Source of the DNA: QQUD01 sp039029915
GTDB lineage: Bacteria; Chloroflexota; Anaerolineae; Promineifilales; Promineifilaceae
Reading direction: 5' to 3'
Assembly: GCA_039029915.1 (NCBI GenBank)
Contig: JBCCFD010000021.1
Location: 1 to 35,168, forward strand
DNA length: 35,168 nucleotides
A program made the translations under genes and the position numbers. Of the stretch, positions 32,331 to 35,168 are shown one piece after another. The first letter of the stretch is position 1. Every line of letters starts with the position of its first letter. The notes beneath the pieces are model-generated. The model worked only from the letters and a program-made list of their open reading frames with translations. It did no database searches and was not told the DNA's origin.

Positions 32331-33032
32331 ATGAATGATAATCACCCCCCTTTCATCAAAGTGAATACCCTTTCCCGACAGTACACAATGGGAAGTGAAA
32401 CGGTCCACGCCTTAGCCGGTGTTGATTTGGAGATCTATCAAGGGGAATTCATTGGCATTATTGGTCCATCAGGGTCTGGTAAGTCAACATTACTTTATTT
32501 GTTGGGCGGTTTGGATCATCCAACAGGCGGGCACATTTGGTTTGGTGAAGAAGATATTGCCAATATGGACGATGATGTCCTCGCCAAATTTCGCCAGCGG
32601 ATGATAGGTTTTGTATTCCAAAGCTTTAACCTGATCCCCACCATGACGGCTGTTCAGAATGTTTCTTTTCCCTTGATTTTTGCAGGTGTAGGGCAGGGTG
32701 AACGGTACGAACGTGCCAAGACGCTTCTGGAAATGGTGGGGTTGGGGGACCGATTGGATCATAAACCGACGGAGCTGTCCGGTGGGCAGCAGCAGCGCGT
32801 TTCAATTGCTCGTTCTCTCATCAACAATCCGTCTGTCATATTAGCAGATGAGCCAACTGGTAACTTAGATAGTAAATCGGGTGGGGATGTCATCGATATT
32901 TTGAAGCGATTAAACCGTGAAGAGAAACGGACCATTATTATGGTGACTCACGATCAATCTTTACTGGATGTGACATCCCGCCATATTCAGATTCGTGATG
33001 GAAAAATTTTGGAGGAATCTTTTGGTGAATAA
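32331..33032 (+). CDS. ABC transporter ATP-binding protein, MacB/LolD type
   Basis: A 233-residue ATPase with Walker A GPSGSGKST (45-53), Q-loop VFQSFNLIP, signature LSGGQQQR, Walker B VILADEPTGNLD and switch His in MVTHD. The length and the ADEPTGNLDSKSG sequence place it with the MacB/LolD/FtsE-like group, which works with FtsX-fold permeases as mechanotransmission pumps rather than classical transporters. The cognate permease begins at 34740, separated by a secreted-protein gene. The start of that gene overlaps the end of this one by eight bases. Confidence 0.95.
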   Translation: MNDNHPPFIKVNTLSRQYTMGSETVHALAGVDLEIYQGEFIGIIGPSGSGKSTLLYLLGGLDHPTGGHIWFGEEDIANMDDDVLAKFRQRMIGFVFQSFNLIPTMTAVQNVSFPLIFAGVGQGERYERAKTLLEMVGLGDRLDHKPTELSGGQQQRVSIARSLINNPSVILADEPTGNLDSKSGGDVIDILKRLNREEKRTIIMVTHDQSLLDVTSRHIQIRDGKILEESFGE

Positions 33033-34731
33033 GTTTGTTTCCAAAGATTTAAAGACAAATCAATTAATACGAGGCGGATTGCCGATGGCGATAGCAATAA
33101 TTCTAGGGCTTATGGTGTTGGGCATTTTGCCTAAAACGGCCGTTTCGGCTCAAGCCCCCGCATTTGCACCGCCTCAAAATATCACGGCTCAAATTACGCC
33201 CACCGCTACGTCAACCCCGCTACCGCCGATTGTTATTACGGCCATCGAGCCGGGCCAAATGAATAGCGAAGAAGGGGGGACACTAACCGTTTTTGGTGGC
33301 GGATTTACAGAATTTTCAGTTATTCGAGTGGTGGGCATTGGGGTCATTCCCACCACATTTTTAAACAATGAGGTGCTTGTGGGGCAGGTGCCTCCTAACG
33401 TGCCGCCCGGTCAATACAACATTCAGGTTGGGCTGGGCAATCAAGACGGGCCAAATGCTGTTGTGGACGGTGTTTTGACGATCTTTGGCCCCACTGCCAC
33501 ACCCGTTCCGTCAGCTACCCCTGACAACACGTTTGTGTTTGGTCAGCCGCAGCTAGCGATTGAAACAGTGGTTATTGAACCGTCAGTGCCCCAGCCGGGT
33601 GAGCCATTTAATGTCACGATGGTATTAGCGAATTTAGGCAACTGGACGGCCGTTGACATTGAACTCGCGCTCCAATCAACCGATATTGCGGTGCCGGCTC
33701 AAGGCAGTAATGTGCGCATCATTCCCCGTATTCAATATGAAAGCGCCATGACGTTAACATTGCCCATGGTGCTTGGTGAAAATGCGCTAAGCGGGCCGCA
33801 GAGCTTGAATTTTAATTTGACTTACTTTGATATAAACGGCCGTTCATACGACACACCGCAGAGTGTGGGGCTCAATGTCAGCACCGCTACCGCCACGCCA
33901 ACGCCTGCACCAAGTCAGCCGCGCCTTGTTTTAACCACCTATCAGGTTGAACCCGAAGCTGAACTTAAACCGGGGGATATCTTTGAACTTGTTCTCAACA
34001 TTACCAACGTAGGCAGTGCTGACAGTAGCAACGTGGTGGTCACGCTGGGTGGCGCAAATGGGGAGGCGTTGACGCCGTTTGCTCTCTTAAACTCGGGCAA
34101 TATCCGTTTTGTGGACGGTGTTGAGTCAGGTGCCACAGTGGAGCTTCGGCAAACGCTTTTGGTGGCCGGTACGGCCGCTTCTGGCATTTTTAATTTACCG
34201 ATCGAGTTCCAATATGATGGCGAAGATGGTAATCCCCAAGTTGAGAATCAAGTCATTAATCTGCTAGTGGAAAAACCGCCTCAGTTCCAAGTCAACTACT
34301 ATCGACCTGTCAATCGCGGGTTTGTTGGTGAGCCGCTCGATTTACCGATTGAGGTGGTTAACATTGGCCGCTCTTTGATCAACGTCAGCACCATTGCGGT
34401 GACGAGCCCTGAAATGCAAATGGAGAACAACACCGTTTTTATTGGTCCGCTTGATGGCGGCACCTCGGGGTCACTGGATGCGCTGGCCTTCCCTGAAAGT
34501 GGGGGAACGCTTGATGTCCTTGTCACCGTCAACTACCTCGATGATTTTAATCAGGCTCAGATTTATGAAGAGACCCTGACTGTTGAAGTCGACGCGCCAG
34601 AAGCGCCAGAAATCTCGGAAGATGGTGAAGTGATTGAGTTTGGTGAACTCCCTAGCCCAGAAGATGAGGTGGTCGAAGAACGGCCGTTTTTCCTTCGCCT
34701 GCTGATGGGTTTATTAGGGCTTGGTAGCTAG
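33025..34731 (+). CDS. secreted IPT/TIG and CARDB-like adhesion-domain protein
   Basis: From GTG 33025 (GGAGG at 33011-33015) the protein has 568 residues; a start at 32995 is possible but less well supported. A Sec signal peptide (LPMAIAIILGLMVLGIL, then AVSA-Q) is followed by an IPT/TIG-like domain (ITAIEPGQMNSEEGGTLTVF), a Thr-Pro linker and a CARDB-like domain (AIETVVIEPSVPQPGEPFNV). A second Thr-Pro linker, a second CARDB-like domain (LVLTTYQVEPEAELKPGDIF) and a further beta domain follow. The C-terminus ends with a short hydrophobic segment (FFLRLLMGLLGLG). Such Ig-like domains occur in surface and envelope-spanning proteins. Lying between the ATPase and the permease, it may be the extracytoplasmic partner of the ABC system, in the place of a MacA-like adaptor. 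Confidence 0.82.
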   Translation: MNKFVSKDLKTNQLIRGGLPMAIAIILGLMVLGILPKTAVSAQAPAFAPPQNITAQITPTATSTPLPPIVITAIEPGQMNSEEGGTLTVFGGGFTEFSVIRVVGIGVIPTTFLNNEVLVGQVPPNVPPGQYNIQVGLGNQDGPNAVVDGVLTIFGPTATPVPSATPDNTFVFGQPQLAIETVVIEPSVPQPGEPFNVTMVLANLGNWTAVDIELALQSTDIAVPAQGSNVRIIPRIQYESAMTLTLPMVLGENALSGPQSLNFNLTYFDINGRSYDTPQSVGLNVSTATATPTPAPSQPRLVLTTYQVEPEAELKPGDIFELVLNITNVGSADSSNVVVTLGGANGEALTPFALLNSGNIRFVDGVESGATVELRQTLLVAGTAASGIFNLPIEFQYDGEDGNPQVENQVINLLVEKPPQFQVNYYRPVNRGFVGEPLDLPIEVVNIGRSLINVSTIAVTSPEMQMENNTVFIGPLDGGTSGSLDALAFPESGGTLDVLVTVNYLDDFNQAQIYEETLTVEVDAPEAPEISEDGEVIEFGELPSPEDEVVEERPFFLRLLMGLLGLGS

Positions 34732-34739
34732 TTATAAAA

Positions 34740-35168
34740 ATGTCAATTCTTGAACTTACTCGTCTTATCCGCAGTAATCTGCTCCGCATGAAATTCCGCG
34801 TGTTAATGACCTCTGCTGGGGTATTTATTGGTACGACTGCGGTGGTATTGTTGCTGTCTTTGGGGGCGGGCCTTCAGCGGTCAGTCATTGACAGCTTTGG
34901 AAACATTGGGGATTTAACCACGCTAACGGTATCTTCGCGTAGCGACATATTTGGAGGGCAACCCGGTCTAGCTGCTTCAGATGATCCCGTTTTAAACGAT
35001 GCGGCGATTCGTGATTTTGCCAATATTCCCGGCGTCACGGCCGCCTCCCCCCAGTTACGATTACAAGCCAATGCCGAGCTTAAGTTGAATCGGGCGACCG
35101 CATTTTCCAATATTGTAGGCATTGATACATCACAAGTGCGAACGTTTGATTTTGAAATGGAGAGTGGG
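34740..35168 (+). CDS. MacB-like ABC permease (cut by window end)
   Basis: The frame from ATG 34740 is open to the last base (143 codons). A cytoplasmic amphipathic start (SILELTRLIRSNLLRMKFR) precedes the first membrane helix (VLMTSAGVFIGTTAVVLLLSL). An extracytoplasmic domain with the usual MacB-core features (LTTLTVSS, then IPGVTAASPQL) follows. This is the N-terminal part of an FtsX/MacB-type permease. It follows the CARDB protein by eight bases and must pair with the ATPase at 32331-33032. Confidence 0.88.
   Translation, partial: MSILELTRLIRSNLLRMKFRVLMTSAGVFIGTTAVVLLLSLGAGLQRSVIDSFGNIGDLTTLTVSSRSDIFGGQPGLAASDDPVLNDAAIRDFANIPGVTAASPQLRLQANAELKLNRATAFSNIVGIDTSQVRTFDFEMESG

Larger units (their letters stand above)
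731..34687. repeat. ACGGCCGT highly iterated palindrome (39 copies)
   Basis: Exact copies begin at 731, 1138, 2608, 3303, 3531, 3828, 3846, 4696, 5038, 6144, 6628, 8854, 10201, 11406, 11889, 12597, 13714, 14831, 16500, 19356, 19493, 20040, 21449, 22300, 23213, 23263, 25226, 27119, 27686, 28908, 30074, 30306, 30979, 31268, 31339, 33136, 33646, 33836 and 34680. Twenty-three of them extend to AACGGCCGTT. Of about 54 CGGCCG cores counted by eye, 39 have the A...T flanks, against 1 in 16 expected. Inside genes it reads as TAV (20 copies), NGR/DGR-like (10) or RP (7), so all three frames are used. Confidence 0.93.

Noticed and set aside
731..34687. The ACGGCCGT copies as remnants of a mobile insertion
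   Set aside because: Copies are only 8-10 bp, lie in conserved codons in all three frames, and have no common flanks beyond the 10-mer, so cut-and-paste insertion does not explain them.
1..35168. tRNA, rRNA, CRISPR, prophage or toxin-antitoxin genes
   Set aside because: I looked for tRNA-like cloverleaf ends, spaced repeats, integrases, transposases and small paired genes and saw none I could support.

Overview
This 35.2-kb window (roughly 46-47% GC by eye) looks like a chromosomal segment of a member of the Chloroflexota, most likely Anaerolineae-related. That assignment is an inference. It rests on a long operon of zinc-ribbon, DUF6754-like and MutL-like (PF13941) proteins without any glutamate mutase, on acidic 'PDWL' repeat proteins, and on the general gene style. 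No 16S rRNA or tRNA is present to confirm it. No phage, transposase, CRISPR array or classical defence locus is visible.

Layout. (1) 1-5430, minus strand: an alpha/beta hydrolase cut by the window edge, an M20 peptidase, a large protein ending in a helicase-associated (XPB/Ssl2-like) domain, and a diacylglycerol-kinase-family lipid kinase. (2) 5781-15133, plus strand: one tightly packed, mostly overlapping operon. It encodes a small conserved-looking protein, a DUF6754-like membrane protein, a polytopic membrane protein, a 1175-residue double-zinc-ribbon protein with about 18 DWL motifs, a second polytopic membrane protein, a MutL-like ASKHA ATPase, a barrel-sandwich/KOW-like protein and an LPDTG-tailed protein. 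I think this is an undescribed envelope-associated machine and the best 'system' candidate in the window. (3) 15404-17743: an unusual duplicated receiver-kinase protein whose second kinase half is dead. (4) 18201-21108: PspA/IM30, a TPR-zinc-ribbon membrane protein and a coiled-coil membrane protein, probably an envelope-stress cluster. (5) 21192-24157: bL9, a RodZ-like protein and RimO. (6) 24565-25876: a TlpA-like thioredoxin coupled to an Lgt-like membrane protein that lacks the catalytic residues of Lgt. (7) 25984-31226: a hybrid histidine kinase, an M14 carboxypeptidase and, convergently, an amidohydrolase. (8) 31544-35168: Yip1-family protein, ABC ATPase, secreted IPT/CARDB protein and MacB-like permease (cut by the window edge), an operon for an envelope ABC system.

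The strongest DNA-level signal is not a gene. The 8-bp palindrome ACGGCCGT occurs 39 times by my hand count (about one per 0.9 kb), where less than one copy is expected. It falls in all three reading frames of genes on both strands and in one intergenic spacer. This resembles the HIP1 highly iterated palindrome of cyanobacteria but with a different sequence. Two further dispersed element families occur as inverted pairs in spacers: a 116-bp element with 17-bp terminal inverted repeats (15143-15258 and 24173-24288), and a structured element of about 112-115 bp (5638-5752 and 24295-24406).
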